Source of the DNA: Pseudomonas subflava
GTDB lineage: Bacteria > Pseudomonadota > Gammaproteobacteria > Pseudomonadales > Pseudomonadaceae
Assembly: GCF_023823685.1 (NCBI RefSeq)
Contig: NZ_JAMXBF010000009.1
Location: forward strand, 341,835 to 405,834
Length of the DNA stretch: 64,000 nt
Direction: 5' to 3'
Shown here: piece by piece, positions 7,874 to 17,208 of the stretch
Layout: every line of letters begins with the position of its first letter
How positions within the stretch are numbered: the stretch's first letter is position 1
Notes under the pieces: generated by a model
Databases searched by the model: none
Told to the model about the DNA's origin: nothing
Seen by the model: the letters and a program-made list of their open reading frames with translations, nothing else
Program-made: the position numbers and the translations under genes

Positions 7874-9130
7874 TCACGCCGATTCGGGTTTGACCTTTCC
7901 GGTCGCTCGCTTCGGCTTGGCGGCGGGCGCCTCGATCAGGCCATCGGCGCGGAACATCGCCTTGATGCCGCGGATGGCCTGGCGGGTACGGTCCTGGTTC
8001 TCGATCAGGGCGAAGCGCACGTGATCGTCGCCGTAGTCGCCGAAGCCCAGGCCCGGCGAGACGCAGACCTTGGCTTCCAGCAGCAGCTTCTTGGCGAACT
8101 CCAGCGAGCCCAGGTGCGCATAGGGCTCGGGAATCTTGGCCCAGATGTACATGGAGGCCTTGGGCTTCTCCACCATCCAGCCGGCCTCGTGCAGGCCCTT
8201 GACCAGCATGTTGCGGCGCTCGCGGTACTGCTCGGCGATATCGCGCACGCACTGCTGGTCGCCTTCCAGCGCAGCGATGGCAGCCACCTGCAGGGGCGTG
8301 AAGGTGCCGTAGTCGTGATAGCTCTTGATCCGCGCCAGGGCGCCGACCAGCTCCGGGTTGCCGACCATGAAACCGATGCGCCAGCCGGCCATGTTGTAGC
8401 TCTTGGACAGGGTGAAGAACTCCACGGCGATGTCCTTGGCGCCTTCCACCTGCATGATCGACGGCGCCTTCCAGCCGTCGTAGACGATGTCGGCGTATGC
8501 CAGGTCGTGCACCACCAGCACGTCGTATCGCTTGGCCAGCGCCACCACGCGCTCGAAGAAGTCCAGCTCCACGCACTGGGCGGTGGGGTTGGAGGGGAAA
8601 CCGAGGATCATCATCTTCGGCTTGGGGATGGCTTCGCGAATGGCTCGCTCCAGTTCGGCGAAGAAGTCCACGCCCGGCACCAGCGGCACCGAGCGCACCT
8701 GGGCGCCGGCGATCACCGCGCCGTAGATGTGGATGGGGTAGCTGGGGTTGGGCACCAGCACAGTGTCGCCGTGGTCCAGGGTGGCAAGCATCAGGTGTGC
8801 CAGGCCTTCCTTGGAGCCGATGGTGACGATGGCCTCGCTTTCCGGGTCGATCTCCACGGCATAGCGATCCTTGTACCAGCGCGAGATGGCGCGGCGCAGG
8901 CGCGGAATGCCGCGGGAGGTGGAGTAGCCGTGGGTGTCTTCGCGCTGGGCGACCTGCACCAGCTTCTCGACGATGTGCGGCGGCGTGGCGCCGTCCGGAT
9001 TGCCCATGCTGAAGTCGATGATGTCCTCGCCACGGCGACGGGCGGCCATCTTCAGTTCGGCAGTGATGTTGAAAACGTAGGGGGGGAGACGATCGATGCG
9101 CGCAAAGCGGCGCTTGGCGTTGTCGGCCAT
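7874..9130 (-). CDS. alaC: Alanine-synthesising aminotransferase AlaC
   Basis: A 418-residue fold-type I PLP aminotransferase. It carries the PLP lysine in TLSKSYNMAGWRIGF, the substrate/PLP motif NPTAQ, and DLAYADIVYDG. The N-terminal MADNAKRRFARIDRLPPYVF and the GNPDGATP segment match AlaC (glutamate-pyruvate aminotransferase), which makes alanine from pyruvate. ATG 9130 is preceded by GAGGAAG; a longer reading to 9184 has no such site. The C-terminal AAKPKRATGKVKPE tail is basic and low complexity, beyond the catalytic domain. A 7-bp hairpin lies in the leader at 9177-9194. Confidence 0.88.
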   Translation of the reverse strand: MADNAKRRFARIDRLPPYVFNITAELKMAARRRGEDIIDFSMGNPDGATPPHIVEKLVQVAQREDTHGYSTSRGIPRLRRAISRWYKDRYAVEIDPESEAIVTIGSKEGLAHLMLATLDHGDTVLVPNPSYPIHIYGAVIAGAQVRSVPLVPGVDFFAELERAIREAIPKPKMMILGFPSNPTAQCVELDFFERVVALAKRYDVLVVHDLAYADIVYDGWKAPSIMQVEGAKDIAVEFFTLSKSYNMAGWRIGFMVGNPELVGALARIKSYHDYGTFTPLQVAAIAALEGDQQCVRDIAEQYRERRNMLVKGLHEAGWMVEKPKASMYIWAKIPEPYAHLGSLEFAKKLLLEAKVCVSPGLGFGDYGDDHVRFALIENQDRTRQAIRGIKAMFRADGLIEAPAAKPKRATGKVKPESA

Positions 9131-9176
9131 GGCTTCCTCGAGGTACGTAAGCGCCCGGAACCGTCCGAGCGACGTC

Positions 9177-9194
9177 GGCCACATGCGTGTGGCC
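9177..9194 (-). other. Hairpin in the alaC leader
   Basis: GGCCACA and TGTGGCC form a 7-bp perfect stem around TGCG, 47 bp upstream of the alaC start. No T-tract follows on the minus strand, so it is not a plain terminator. It could be leader structure or an operator; I cannot decide from sequence. Confidence 0.35.
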
Positions 9195-9251
9195 CGGCGG
9201 CGACGATAAGCGCAGCGACGGGGCCTTGTCGAGCCCCGCGCTGCGCTGCGT

Positions 9252-10340
9252 TCACTCGGCGGCTGGGCGAATCACGATCGAGAAGGTCTTGGCATGGGTG
9301 CTGCCGTTGACGTCGCTCACCTGCACCATGAACCAGTGGGCCCGCTCCGAAACCGCCCTGGCTTCGGGGGTGCCGCTCAGCACGCCGTCAGGCGCCAGGC
9401 GCAGCCCCGCCGGCGGATGGCCGCTGACCAGTTTCCAGGTCGCGCCGCCGCGTCCCCCTGTGCTGTACAGCTGCTCCAGGTAGGGGCTTCCCGCGCGCGC
9501 GGGCGGCAATATCGCTCGACTGTTGATCAGCAGGCCATCGTTGGGATGGCTGGCGGCCAGGCGGTAGAACTTCACCCGGCCGCCTTCGCTCGCGCTGTCG
9601 CCGTGCATGTGCAGGTAGGCGCCGGCCTTGAAGTAGAAGTTTTCGCCGTCCCAGGCCGGACTCATGGCCATGCGCGCGGGTTCGCCTCCGTCGACCGAGG
9701 CCATGGCCCGGTTGTTCTCGACCTTGAGCTGGTAGCTGAAGGTTTCCCCCAGGTCGACCCCGGTGGCCAGCACATGCTTGCTGTAGGGCGGGCCCTGGAT
9801 CGGCGTTTCCTGCAGCTTGGCGATCACCTGGCCGGTGCCGGCGGCGTGGTCGTAAAGGTAATAGATCATGATCAGGGGCGGGCTGCCGTGGCCGTGGACC
9901 TGGCCGACGATGACCATGCCGTCGCTGGGCACCTGGACAACCTTGACCATGGCATCCAGCACCGAGCTGCCGGCACCGTTCCAGATCAACGGGAACTCGC
10001 GCAGCTCCGAGCGGGGGCTGCTGGAGCCGCCGATGGTGGCGCCGTTGAGCGGAGCCCAGAAGGTCATCGCACCGTCGTTCTTGTCGGTGTTGAACCATCG
10101 GCCCTGATAGCCCTGCGGGCCCGCGATCAGGTCGGGACGCAGGATGAGCGCATCGCCCGAGTTACCGCCGTCTGCGTCGGCGGGGATGGTGATGTTCCAG
10201 TCTTCAAGGGCGAAGTTGCCGCCCGGCGGGACATTGCGATACAGGTCGGCGTGCGACTCGCCCAGCAGCAGACTGCCGAGCAGGGCGGAGCCGAACAGCG
10301 CGCGGCGCCGGTTCGACGAAGGGATGGAGCGTCCTGACAT
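9252..10340 (-). CDS. Secreted polysaccharide lyase family 7 (alginate lyase) with C-terminal Ig-like domain
   Basis: A 362-residue exported enzyme. The N-terminus has NRRRALFGSALLGSLLLG, a twin-arginine-like signal with a predicted cut after SHA (residue 31). The PL7 fold signatures are all present and in order: RSELRE (110-115), QVH (147-149) and YFKAGAY (236-242), which supply the catalytic Arg, Gln/His and Tyr for beta-elimination of alginate. Residues about 275-362 (YSTGGRGGATWKLVSGHPP, LSGTPEA) look like a putative immunoglobulin-like (He_PIG) module, unusual for a PL7 enzyme. ATG 10340 follows AAGAGGAC. No alginate transport or other lyase genes are nearby. Confidence 0.85.
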   Translation of the reverse strand: MSGRSIPSSNRRRALFGSALLGSLLLGESHADLYRNVPPGGNFALEDWNITIPADADGGNSGDALILRPDLIAGPQGYQGRWFNTDKNDGAMTFWAPLNGATIGGSSSPRSELREFPLIWNGAGSSVLDAMVKVVQVPSDGMVIVGQVHGHGSPPLIMIYYLYDHAAGTGQVIAKLQETPIQGPPYSKHVLATGVDLGETFSYQLKVENNRAMASVDGGEPARMAMSPAWDGENFYFKAGAYLHMHGDSASEGGRVKFYRLAASHPNDGLLINSRAILPPARAGSPYLEQLYSTGGRGGATWKLVSGHPPAGLRLAPDGVLSGTPEARAVSERAHWFMVQVSDVNGSTHAKTFSIVIRPAAE

Positions 10341-10488
10341 GCTGGGTCCTCTTGGCCGAGGGACGACACGCATCGTTCAAGACTTCACCCCTTCGAAACG
10401 TCGGCATGACGAACCCCGTGTGGGTGGGCGTCCGCCAGTCGCGGACCTGGGAAAGACCCTCGTTCCGCGCCGGTAGTTCGATGCCATT

Positions 10489-11841
10489 TCAGCCGCCGAA
10501 GCGGCGACGTAGACGCATCAGCAGGTCGGCCAGCAGCTGGATATCGGCGTCCGTGGTGCGCCAGGAGGAAACACTGAGGCGAAATGCCGGACGACCCTGC
10601 CAGACGGTCGGGCCGAACCAGACCTCGCCGGAGGCCTGGGCCGCCTCGCGTATGGCAATGGTCTGCTCGTCCGAGTCGCCACGCACCAGCACCTGGTTGA
10701 GCACGACCCGATTGAGCACCTGGTAGCCGCCGGCGCGCAGCGTCTCGCCCAGTTCGCCGGCCTGGCGGATATGGCGGTCGATGAGTTCACGCAGGCCGTC
10801 GCGACCCAGACTGGCCAGGGCCGCCCAGACGGCCACGCCACGGGCGCGACGGGAGAATTCCAGGGTCAGATTCTTCTGCGCGTCCCTGCTCGCGGTGGCA
10901 TAGGCCGCGTCGCTGTTCATCGCCGCGGCCAGGGCGTCGGCGTCGCGGCAGATGGCCATGGCGCTGTCGTACGGTGTGTTCAGCCACTTGTGGCCATCGG
11001 TGGTCCAGCTGTCGGCCAGTTCCACTCCGGCGGCCAGGTGCGCGGAAGACGAGGCCCTGGCCCACAGGCCGAAGGCGCCGTCGACGTGCACCCAGGCGCC
11101 GGCTTGGCGGGCCCTGGGAATCAGCTCGGCGAAGCGGTCGAACTCGCCGGTGTTGACCTCACCGGCCTGCAGGATCAGCAGGGTGCGTTCGTCCAGGGCC
11201 GGCAGGCGCGCCGGATCGATGCGCCCGTGCTCGTCCACCGGCGCGTAGTGCAGGCGATTCATGCCGAAGCCGAGCACGCGCAAGGCTTTCTTCACGGTGA
11301 TGTGAGCCGTCTCGGCGAGCACCACGCGGATTTCCGGGGCGCCCATCAGGCCGTCGGCGTCGAAGTCCCAGCCCAGGCGCGCCAGGAGCGTGCGGCGAGC
11401 GGCGGACAGGCAGGCCAGGGTGCAGGCGGTGGCGCTGGTACCGAAGCCCACCGCGCTCTGCGGCGGCAGTCCCAGGGCTTCGCAGACCCAGCGTCCGGCA
11501 ACCTTCTCCAGGCGGTCGGCCGCGGGTGAGTTGTCGAAAGACGAGGCGCACTGGTCCCAGGCCAGCACCAGGCGCTCGGCGGCCGCGGCGGCCGGCAGCG
11601 TGGCGCCGATGACGAAGCCGAAGTAGCGCGGCCCGTTGCTCGCCACCGTGGCCGGCGAGCCAATCTCGTCGAGCTGCTGCAGAACCTGCTCGGCGGCCCG
11701 GCCGTTGTCCGGCAGGGGATGGTCGAACTCCGCGAGGGCGGCGATGGCCGCGGCATCCGGGTAGACCCGGCGTTCGGGTGTGCCGTCGAAATAGGCGAGG
11801 GCGCGGCGGTCGGCCTCGGCCAGCAGATTGCGTTCGTTCAT
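10489..11841 (-). CDS. PLP-dependent decarboxylase, group II-like (aromatic amino acid/glutamate decarboxylase family)
   Basis: A 450-residue fold-type I PLP enzyme. The PLP lysine is in the canonical TTDGHKWLNTPYD motif, and HVDGAFGLWAR supplies the cofactor-contacting aspartate. GTSATACTLACLSAARR is the phosphate-binding region. These match the group II decarboxylase family (DOPA, tyrosine, glutamate, diaminobutyrate decarboxylases), but several members annotated this way are of unknown specificity. Start at 11841 follows GAGGCCGG. It is on the same strand as nasS-nasT but 161 bp from nasT, so it is probably a separate unit. Substrate not assignable. Confidence 0.75.
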   Translation of the reverse strand: MNERNLLAEADRRALAYFDGTPERRVYPDAAAIAALAEFDHPLPDNGRAAEQVLQQLDEIGSPATVASNGPRYFGFVIGATLPAAAAAERLVLAWDQCASSFDNSPAADRLEKVAGRWVCEALGLPPQSAVGFGTSATACTLACLSAARRTLLARLGWDFDADGLMGAPEIRVVLAETAHITVKKALRVLGFGMNRLHYAPVDEHGRIDPARLPALDERTLLILQAGEVNTGEFDRFAELIPRARQAGAWVHVDGAFGLWARASSSAHLAAGVELADSWTTDGHKWLNTPYDSAMAICRDADALAAAMNSDAAYATASRDAQKNLTLEFSRRARGVAVWAALASLGRDGLRELIDRHIRQAGELGETLRAGGYQVLNRVVLNQVLVRGDSDEQTIAIREAAQASGEVWFGPTVWQGRPAFRLSVSSWRTTDADIQLLADLLMRLRRRFGG

Positions 11842-12002
11842 GATCCGGCCTCGGCCAGGGAAGGGCCTTCTACCCTAGCCAGGCGCGGCGCGTGACGGCA
11901 GATACAGGCGGCAACGCAGGTGAGCGGAACAGCGCCGCCTGCCGGCTCGCCAGCACCGGTACAGCGGGCCCGGCGAGCGGTACAGTCGGTTGGCCGCAGC
12001 GA

Positions 12003-12581
12003 TCAGCCGCCCAGCATGTCGTGCATGGCGATGATCTGTTCGGCCACCTGGATTAGCTTCTGCTGGCGGCTCATGGCCTGGCGGCGCATCAGGGTGTAGG
12101 CGTCTTCCTCGTTGCAGCTCTTCATCTTCATCAGTAGCCCCTTGGCCAGCTCGATGCGCTTGCGCTCGGCCAGCTGTGCGTCGCGGGCCTGCAGCTGGGC
12201 GCGCAGGGCCTGGTCGCTCTCGAAGCGGGCCATGGCCACGTCGAGGATCGGCTGCAGGCGCTCGGTCTGAATGCCCTCGACGATGTAGGCGCTGACCCCG
12301 GACTGGATGGCCTGGCGCATCACCTGGGGGTCGTGCTCGTCGGTGAACATGACGATGGGGCGCGGCTGGTCGCGCGTCACCAGCACCACCTGCTCCATCA
12401 CGTCGCGGCCCGGCGACTCGGTGTCGATCAGCACCACGTCCGGGCGCACCGCCTCGACCCGCTCGGGCAGGTCGATGGTCAGCCCGGACTCGTCGACCAC
12501 CTCGAAACCGGCCTCGACCAGGGCGCTCTTCAGGCGGCCGACCTTCTTCGGCGTATCGTTGATCAGGAGTATGCGCAGCAT
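12003..12581 (-). CDS. nasT: Nitrate/nitrite-responsive antiterminator NasT (ANTAR)
   Basis: A 192-residue response-regulator-like protein. The N-terminal receiver domain (LRILLINDTPKKVGRLKSAL, VVLIDTESPGRD) is followed by a C-terminal ANTAR RNA-binding domain (RIELAKGLLMKMKSCNEEDA, LMRRQAMSRQQKL). This is NasT, which binds tandem hairpins in leader RNAs of assimilatory nitrate/nitrite reductase operons and lets transcription read through. It is sequestered by NasS without nitrate. The gene follows nasS by 20 bp. No target reductase operon is in the window. Confidence 0.9.
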   Translation of the reverse strand: MLRILLINDTPKKVGRLKSALVEAGFEVVDESGLTIDLPERVEAVRPDVVLIDTESPGRDVMEQVVLVTRDQPRPIVMFTDEHDPQVMRQAIQSGVSAYIVEGIQTERLQPILDVAMARFESDQALRAQLQARDAQLAERKRIELAKGLLMKMKSCNEEDAYTLMRRQAMSRQQKLIQVAEQIIAMHDMLGG

Positions 12582-12601
12582 CGTGCTTGTATCTCGGTCC
12601 G

Positions 12602-13816
12602 TTACAGGTTGACGGCGGCGGGGCCGTCGGTGCGGGCATGGATGGCGAAGGAGCGGGCGTAGCCGGCCGGGTCGCTGCCATCCCAGACGCTGCCGTCGAG
12701 CAGGGTGGAACGGCGCATCTGCGCCTCCGGCACGGCGATGCCCAGGGCCTCGGCGGCGCTGCGGTAGATCTCCAGCTGGTGGATGCGGCGGGCGATGGCC
12801 AGGTAGTCCGGGTCGTCTTTGAGCAGACCCCAGCGGCGGAACTGGGTGAGGAACCAGATGCCGTCGGACAGCCAGGGCATGTTCACCTCGCCGTCGGCGA
12901 AGAAACGCAGCGGGTGGGCGTCCAGCCAGGCGTGGCCGAGGCCGTCCTCGTACTGGCCGAGGAAGCGCGGCTGGATCGCCGAGAGCGGCGCATCGACATA
13001 ATCGCGGCTGCTGATCAGCTGCGCGGTGCCGCGGCGGTTCTCCTCGCTCTCGTCGATGAAGCGGCTGGCCTCGAGCACGGCCATGGTCAGCGCTCGCGCA
13101 GTGTTGGGGTAGTGCTCGACGAATTCGCGGGTCACGCCCAGCACCTTCTCCGGGTGGTCGGCCCAGATGTCCTGGCTGGTGGCCAGGGTGAAGCCCTGGC
13201 CTTCCTCGACCGCCAGGGCGCCCCAGGGGCCGCCCGCGCAGAAGCCGTCAATCCGTGCGGCGCGCAGGTGAGCGACCATCTGCGACGGTGGCACCACCAC
13301 GGTATTGACGTCTTCCAATGGGTGAATGCCCTGGGCGGCGAGCCAGTAGTACAGCCACATGGCGTGGGTGCCGGTGGGGAAGGTCTGGGCGAGGGTGAGT
13401 TTTGCACCGTTCTGGCGCACGCGTGCGGCGAGTGCCTCGGCAGTGGTCACGCCGGCCTGCATGAGCGGCTGCGACAGGTTGATGGCCTGGCCGTTCTGGC
13501 ACAGGCCCATGAGGATGGCCAGCTCGGTGGCCGGCCCGCCGAGGCCGAGGTGCACGCCGTAGACCTGGCCGTAGAGCATCTGCGCGGCGTCGAGTTCGCC
13601 GCTCAGCAGGCGGTCGCGCAGGCCGGCCCAGGACGTCTGCCGCTGCAGGTTGAGGCTCAGGCCGTAGGGCTGGGCGAAGCCCTGGGTGGCCGCGACGATC
13701 AGCGAGGCGGAGTCGGTGAGGGCCATGAAGCCCAGGTTCAGTGCGCTCTTTTCCGGGGCATCGCTGCCCGCGACCCAGGCCAGGGCATCGCTACGAGGGG
13801 TGTTGCTGTCGATCAT
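12602..13816 (-). CDS. nasS: Cytoplasmic nitrate sensor NasS
   Basis: A 404-residue protein of the NrtA/CmpA nitrate-binding family (LNLGFMALTDSASLIVAA near the N-terminus, later NTVVVPPSQMVAHLRAARID and FCAGGPWGALA). Unlike the transporter components it has no signal peptide, as expected for NasS, which binds NasT in the cytoplasm and releases it when nitrate or nitrite is bound. The start at 13816 (MIDSNTPRSD) has CGGCGGAAC upstream; a longer reading to 13885 adds a low-complexity stretch without support. Forms an operon with nasT. Confidence 0.9.
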   Translation of the reverse strand: MIDSNTPRSDALAWVAGSDAPEKSALNLGFMALTDSASLIVAATQGFAQPYGLSLNLQRQTSWAGLRDRLLSGELDAAQMLYGQVYGVHLGLGGPATELAILMGLCQNGQAINLSQPLMQAGVTTAEALAARVRQNGAKLTLAQTFPTGTHAMWLYYWLAAQGIHPLEDVNTVVVPPSQMVAHLRAARIDGFCAGGPWGALAVEEGQGFTLATSQDIWADHPEKVLGVTREFVEHYPNTARALTMAVLEASRFIDESEENRRGTAQLISSRDYVDAPLSAIQPRFLGQYEDGLGHAWLDAHPLRFFADGEVNMPWLSDGIWFLTQFRRWGLLKDDPDYLAIARRIHQLEIYRSAAEALGIAVPEAQMRRSTLLDGSVWDGSDPAGYARSFAIHARTDGPAAVNL

Positions 13817-13973
13817 CTGTCGTTCCGCCGATGAACAAAAGGCGCCGCTCCGGGCCGCCGCAGGGGTGGCCGGAGACGACGCCATTGTCTATGGACGGGC
13901 CCCGCCGTTGGAGCGCGTCTTGCTGCACAGGGCCAAGCAAGCCATATGCCAGCGCGGAAACGTCGAGCGGGTG

Positions 13974-14183
13974 TCAGCGCTCGATGATCTGCTTGATCTG
14001 ACTTTTCGGGATTTGCTGGATGCGCCCGTCGCTGTCCTCGAACTCGAACATGCCGGTGTCTTCGTCCAACTCCGGTTCTTCGTCGCTGGTCAGCAATTGG
14101 CCGTCGGTGGTGAGGATCAGGTGTTCACTGGCGCAGCCAGTGAGGGCGGTGAGGTACAGCAGGGCGGCTATCCAGTGTTTCAT
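13974..14183 (-). CDS. YgdI/YgdR-type lipoprotein, copy 2
   Basis: A 69-residue lipoprotein. Signal MKHWIAALLYLTALTGC with lipobox LTGC (Cys17). The mature part, HLILTTDGQLLTSDEEPELD...IQQIPKSQIKQIIER, is the small SH3-like YgdI/YgdR fold seen in outer-membrane lipoproteins of unknown function. ATG 14183 follows AGGAGCG. It lies 84 bp after a clear paralogue on the same strand. The pair arose by tandem duplication and ends alike (SQIKQIIER versus SVKQIIER). Confidence 0.8.
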   Translation of the reverse strand: MKHWIAALLYLTALTGCASEHLILTTDGQLLTSDEEPELDEDTGMFEFEDSDGRIQQIPKSQIKQIIER

Positions 14184-14267
14184 GAGGCGCTCCTGGGGAA
14201 GGAGAGGGTTCGCCTCCAGTATCCGCGCGCCGCCGCACATGGCAAGGCGGCGCGGGACGGATCGCCA

Positions 14268-14477
14268 TCAGCGCTCGATGATCTGCTTCACCGAGGTCTG
14301 CGGGATCTGCTGCTCGTTGCCTTCGGCGTCTTCATAGGTGATCAGGCCGGTCTCGTCATCGATCTCCGGCTTGTCCTCGGCGCTAAGCATCTGGCCGTCG
14401 GTGGTGGCGATGATGTAGTCGGTGGCGCAGCCGGTCAGGCCGAGGGTGCAGAGCAGGGCAAGAATCCAGGGTTTCAT
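14268..14477 (-). CDS. YgdI/YgdR-type lipoprotein, copy 1
   Basis: A 69-residue lipoprotein, MKPWILALLCTLGLTGC with lipidated Cys17, then DYIIATTDGQMLSAEDKPEID and a C-terminal QQIPQTSVKQIIER. Same family and length as the adjacent downstream copy, with which it shares TTDGQ(L/M)L and the acidic middle. ATG 14477 has AAGGAGTTCACC directly upstream. Probably outer-membrane anchored (no aspartate after Cys). Function unknown. Confidence 0.8.
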   Translation of the reverse strand: MKPWILALLCTLGLTGCATDYIIATTDGQMLSAEDKPEIDDETGLITYEDAEGNEQQIPQTSVKQIIER

Positions 14478-14550
14478 GGTGAACTCCTTACGAATGGGTG
14501 CCCGCGAGGGGCTTCAGAAAATCCGACCATGGCTCGCCCGTTTCGCTCCA

Positions 14551-14586
14551 TAAAAAAAAAGCCCCGCACTGGGCGGGGCTTTTTTC
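14551..14586. terminator. Intrinsic terminator after acnB
   Basis: AGCCCCGC (14560-14567) pairs with GCGGGGCT (14573-14580) around ACTGG. The minus-strand product has a nine-base T-run (the As at 14552-14560), terminating acnB; the other side also has Ts. Confidence 0.85.
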
Positions 14587-14598
14587 ACAGCTTGACGC

Positions 14599-17208
14599 TT
14601 AGGCCTGGACGACCGGGATCTTGGCGTTGGCCGCGGCTTCACGGTACTCGGCCATCTGGTCGAAGGACAGGTAGCGGTAGATGTCGGCAGCCATGCTGTC
14701 GATATCCTTCGCGTAGGCCATGTACTCCTCGACGGTCGGCAGCTTGCCGAGGATCGAGGAAACGGCGGCCAGCTCGGCCGAGGCCAGGAAGACGTCGGTG
14801 GCGTCGCCCAGGCGGTTCGGGAAGTTACGGGTGGAGGTGGAAACCACGGTGGCACCGGTCTGCACGCGCGCCTGGTTACCCATGCACAGCGAGCAACCCG
14901 GCATTTCCATGCGGGCGCCGGCCTTGCCGTAGATGCCGTAGTAGCCTTCCTCGGTCAGCTGGTGCTGGTCCATCTTGGTCGGCGGAGCCAGCCACAGACG
15001 GGTCGGGATACCGCCCTTGACCTTGTCGAGCAGCTTACCGGCGGCGCGGAAGTGACCGATGTTGGTCATGCAGGAACCGATGAACACCTCGTCGATCTTG
15101 CGACCCTGCACGCTGGACAGCAGGCGGGCGTCGTCCGGATCGTTCGGGGCGCACAGGACCGGCTCCTTGACGTCGGCCAGATCGATCTCGATCACGGCGG
15201 CGTACTCGGCGTCCTTGTCGGCTTCCAGCAGTTGCGGGTTGGCCAGCCAGGCTTCCATCGCCTGGGCGCGGCGCTCCATGGTGCGGGCATCGCCGTAGCC
15301 TTCGCCGATCATCCAGCGCAGCATGGTGATGTTGGACTTCAGGTACTCGGCGATGGCGCTTTCCGGCAGCTTGATGGTGCAACCGGCAGCGGAACGCTCG
15401 GCGGAGGCGTCGGACAGCTCGAAGGCCTGCTCGACGGTCAGCTCGTTCAGACCTTCGATCTCGAGAATGCGGCCGGAGAAGATGTTCTTCTTGCCCTTCT
15501 TCTCGACGGTCAGCAGGCCGGCCTGGATGGCGTAGTAGGGGATGGCATGGACCAGGTCACGCAGGGTGATGCCCGGTTGCAGCTTGCCCTTGAAGCGCAC
15601 CAGTACGGATTCCGGCATGTCCAGCGGCATGACGCCGGTGGCGGCGGCGAAGGCCACCAGGCCGGAACCGGCCGGGAAGGAGATGCCCAGCGGGAAGCGG
15701 GTGTGCGAGTCACCACCGGTACCGACGGTGTCCGGCAGCAGCATGCGGTTCAGCCAGCTGTGGATGATGCCGTCGCCCGGGCGCAGGGACACACCGCCGC
15801 GGGTCATGATGAAGTCCGGCAGGGTGTGGTGGGTCTTGACGTCGATCGGCTTCGGATAGGCGGCGGTGTGGCAGAAGGACTGCATCACCAGGTCGGCGGA
15901 GAAGCCCAGGCACGCCAGGTCCTTCAGCTCGTCGCGGGTCATCGGGCCGGTGGTGTCCTGGGAGCCGACGGTGGTCATCTTCGGCTCGCAGTAGGTGCCC
16001 GGGCGCACGCCCTTGCCTTCCGGCAGACCGCAGGCGCGACCGACCATCTTCTGGGCCAGGGTGAAGCCCTTGCCGCTGTCGGCCGGGGATTCCGGCTTCT
16101 TGAACAGAGTGGACGGGGCCAGGCCCAGCTCGGCGCGGGCCTTCTCGGTCAGGCCACGGCCGACGATCAGCGGAATACGGCCGCCGGCGCGGACTTCGTC
16201 CAGCAGCACGTCGGTCTTCAGCTGGAAGGTGGTGACCAGCTCGTCGCTGCCGTTGCGGCGCACTTCGCCCTTGATCGGGTACACGTCGATGACGTCGCCC
16301 ATGGCCAGGTTGGTGCAGTCGAACTCGATCGGCAGGGCGCCGGCGTCTTCCATGGTGTTGTAGAAGATCGGGGCGATCTTGGTGCCGAAGCAGAAACCAC
16401 CGGCGCGCTTGTTCGGCACGTTCGGGATGTCGTCGCCGAAGAACCACAGCACCGAGTTGGTGGCGGACTTACGGGAGGAACCGGTGCCGACCACGTCACC
16501 GACGTAGGCGACCGGGAAGCCTTTGGCCTTCAGCTCTTCCATCTGCTTGATGGGGCCGACGGAGCCCGGCTGATCCGGGTTGATGCCGTCGCGGGCCATT
16601 TTCAGCATGGCCAGGGCGTGCAGCGGGATGTCCGGGCGGGACCAGGCATCCGGAGCCGGCGACAGGTCGTCGGTGTTGGTTTCGCCGGTGACCTTGAACA
16701 CGGTCAGGGACACTTTTTCCGGTACGGCAGGGCGCTTGGTGAACCACTCGCCATCGGCCCAGGACTGCATCACGGCCTTGGCGGCGGCGTTGCCGTTCTT
16801 GGCGCGCTCGGCGACGTCGTGGAAGGCGTCGAACATCAGCAGGGTGTGCTTGAGTTGCTCGGCGGCGACTTCGGCCAGCTCGGGGCTGTCCAGCAGTTCG
16901 ACCATGGTGGCGATGTTGTAGCCGCCCTGCATGGTGCCCAGCAGCTCGACGGCGTGCTTCTTGTCGATCAGCGGGGAGGAGGCTTCGCCCTTGGCCACGG
17001 CGGAGAGGAAACCGGCCTTCACGTAGGCCGCTTCGTCCACACCTGGCGGTACGCGGTTGGTGATCAGATCAAGCAGGAAGGCTTCTTCGCCGGCCGGCGG
17101 GTTCTTCAGCAGCTCGACCAGGCCTGCGGTTTGTTCGGCGCTCAGCGGCTGGGGCACGATCCCCTGGGCGGCACGCTCTTCTACGTGTTTGCGATAGGCT
17201 TCAAGCAC
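14599..17208 (-). CDS. acnB: Aconitate hydratase B
   Basis: An 869-residue bifunctional aconitase/2-methylisocitrate dehydratase of the TCA cycle. The N-terminal HEAT-like domain ([20 protein letters not shown]) and the swapped swivel domain typical of AcnB precede the catalytic core. The three [4Fe-4S] ligands are visible: Cys713 in [10 protein letters not shown] and Cys772/Cys775 in [12 protein letters not shown] place the start at GTG 17208, because the in-frame ATG at 17223 lies inside GAGGG, which then serves as ribosome-binding site. Length agrees with the Escherichia coli enzyme. The 456-bp region upstream contains repeats that could form RNA structure. Confidence 0.95.
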   Translation of the reverse strand: MLEAYRKHVEERAAQGIVPQPLSAEQTAGLVELLKNPPAGEEAFLLDLITNRVPPGVDEAAYVKAGFLSAVAKGEASSPLIDKKHAVELLGTMQGGYNIATMVELLDSPELAEVAAEQLKHTLLMFDAFHDVAERAKNGNAAAKAVMQSWADGEWFTKRPAVPEKVSLTVFKVTGETNTDDLSPAPDAWSRPDIPLHALAMLKMARDGINPDQPGSVGPIKQMEELKAKGFPVAYVGDVVGTGSSRKSATNSVLWFFGDDIPNVPNKRAGGFCFGTKIAPIFYNTMEDAGALPIEFDCTNLAMGDVIDVYPIKGEVRRNGSDELVTTFQLKTDVLLDEVRAGGRIPLIVGRGLTEKARAELGLAPSTLFKKPESPADSGKGFTLAQKMVGRACGLPEGKGVRPGTYCEPKMTTVGSQDTTGPMTRDELKDLACLGFSADLVMQSFCHTAAYPKPIDVKTHHTLPDFIMTRGGVSLRPGDGIIHSWLNRMLLPDTVGTGGDSHTRFPLGISFPAGSGLVAFAAATGVMPLDMPESVLVRFKGKLQPGITLRDLVHAIPYYAIQAGLLTVEKKGKKNIFSGRILEIEGLNELTVEQAFELSDASAERSAAGCTIKLPESAIAEYLKSNITMLRWMIGEGYGDARTMERRAQAMEAWLANPQLLEADKDAEYAAVIEIDLADVKEPVLCAPNDPDDARLLSSVQGRKIDEVFIGSCMTNIGHFRAAGKLLDKVKGGIPTRLWLAPPTKMDQHQLTEEGYYGIYGKAGARMEMPGCSLCMGNQARVQTGATVVSTSTRNFPNRLGDATDVFLASAELAAVSSILGKLPTVEEYMAYAKDIDSMAADIYRYLSFDQMAEYREAAANAKIPVVQA

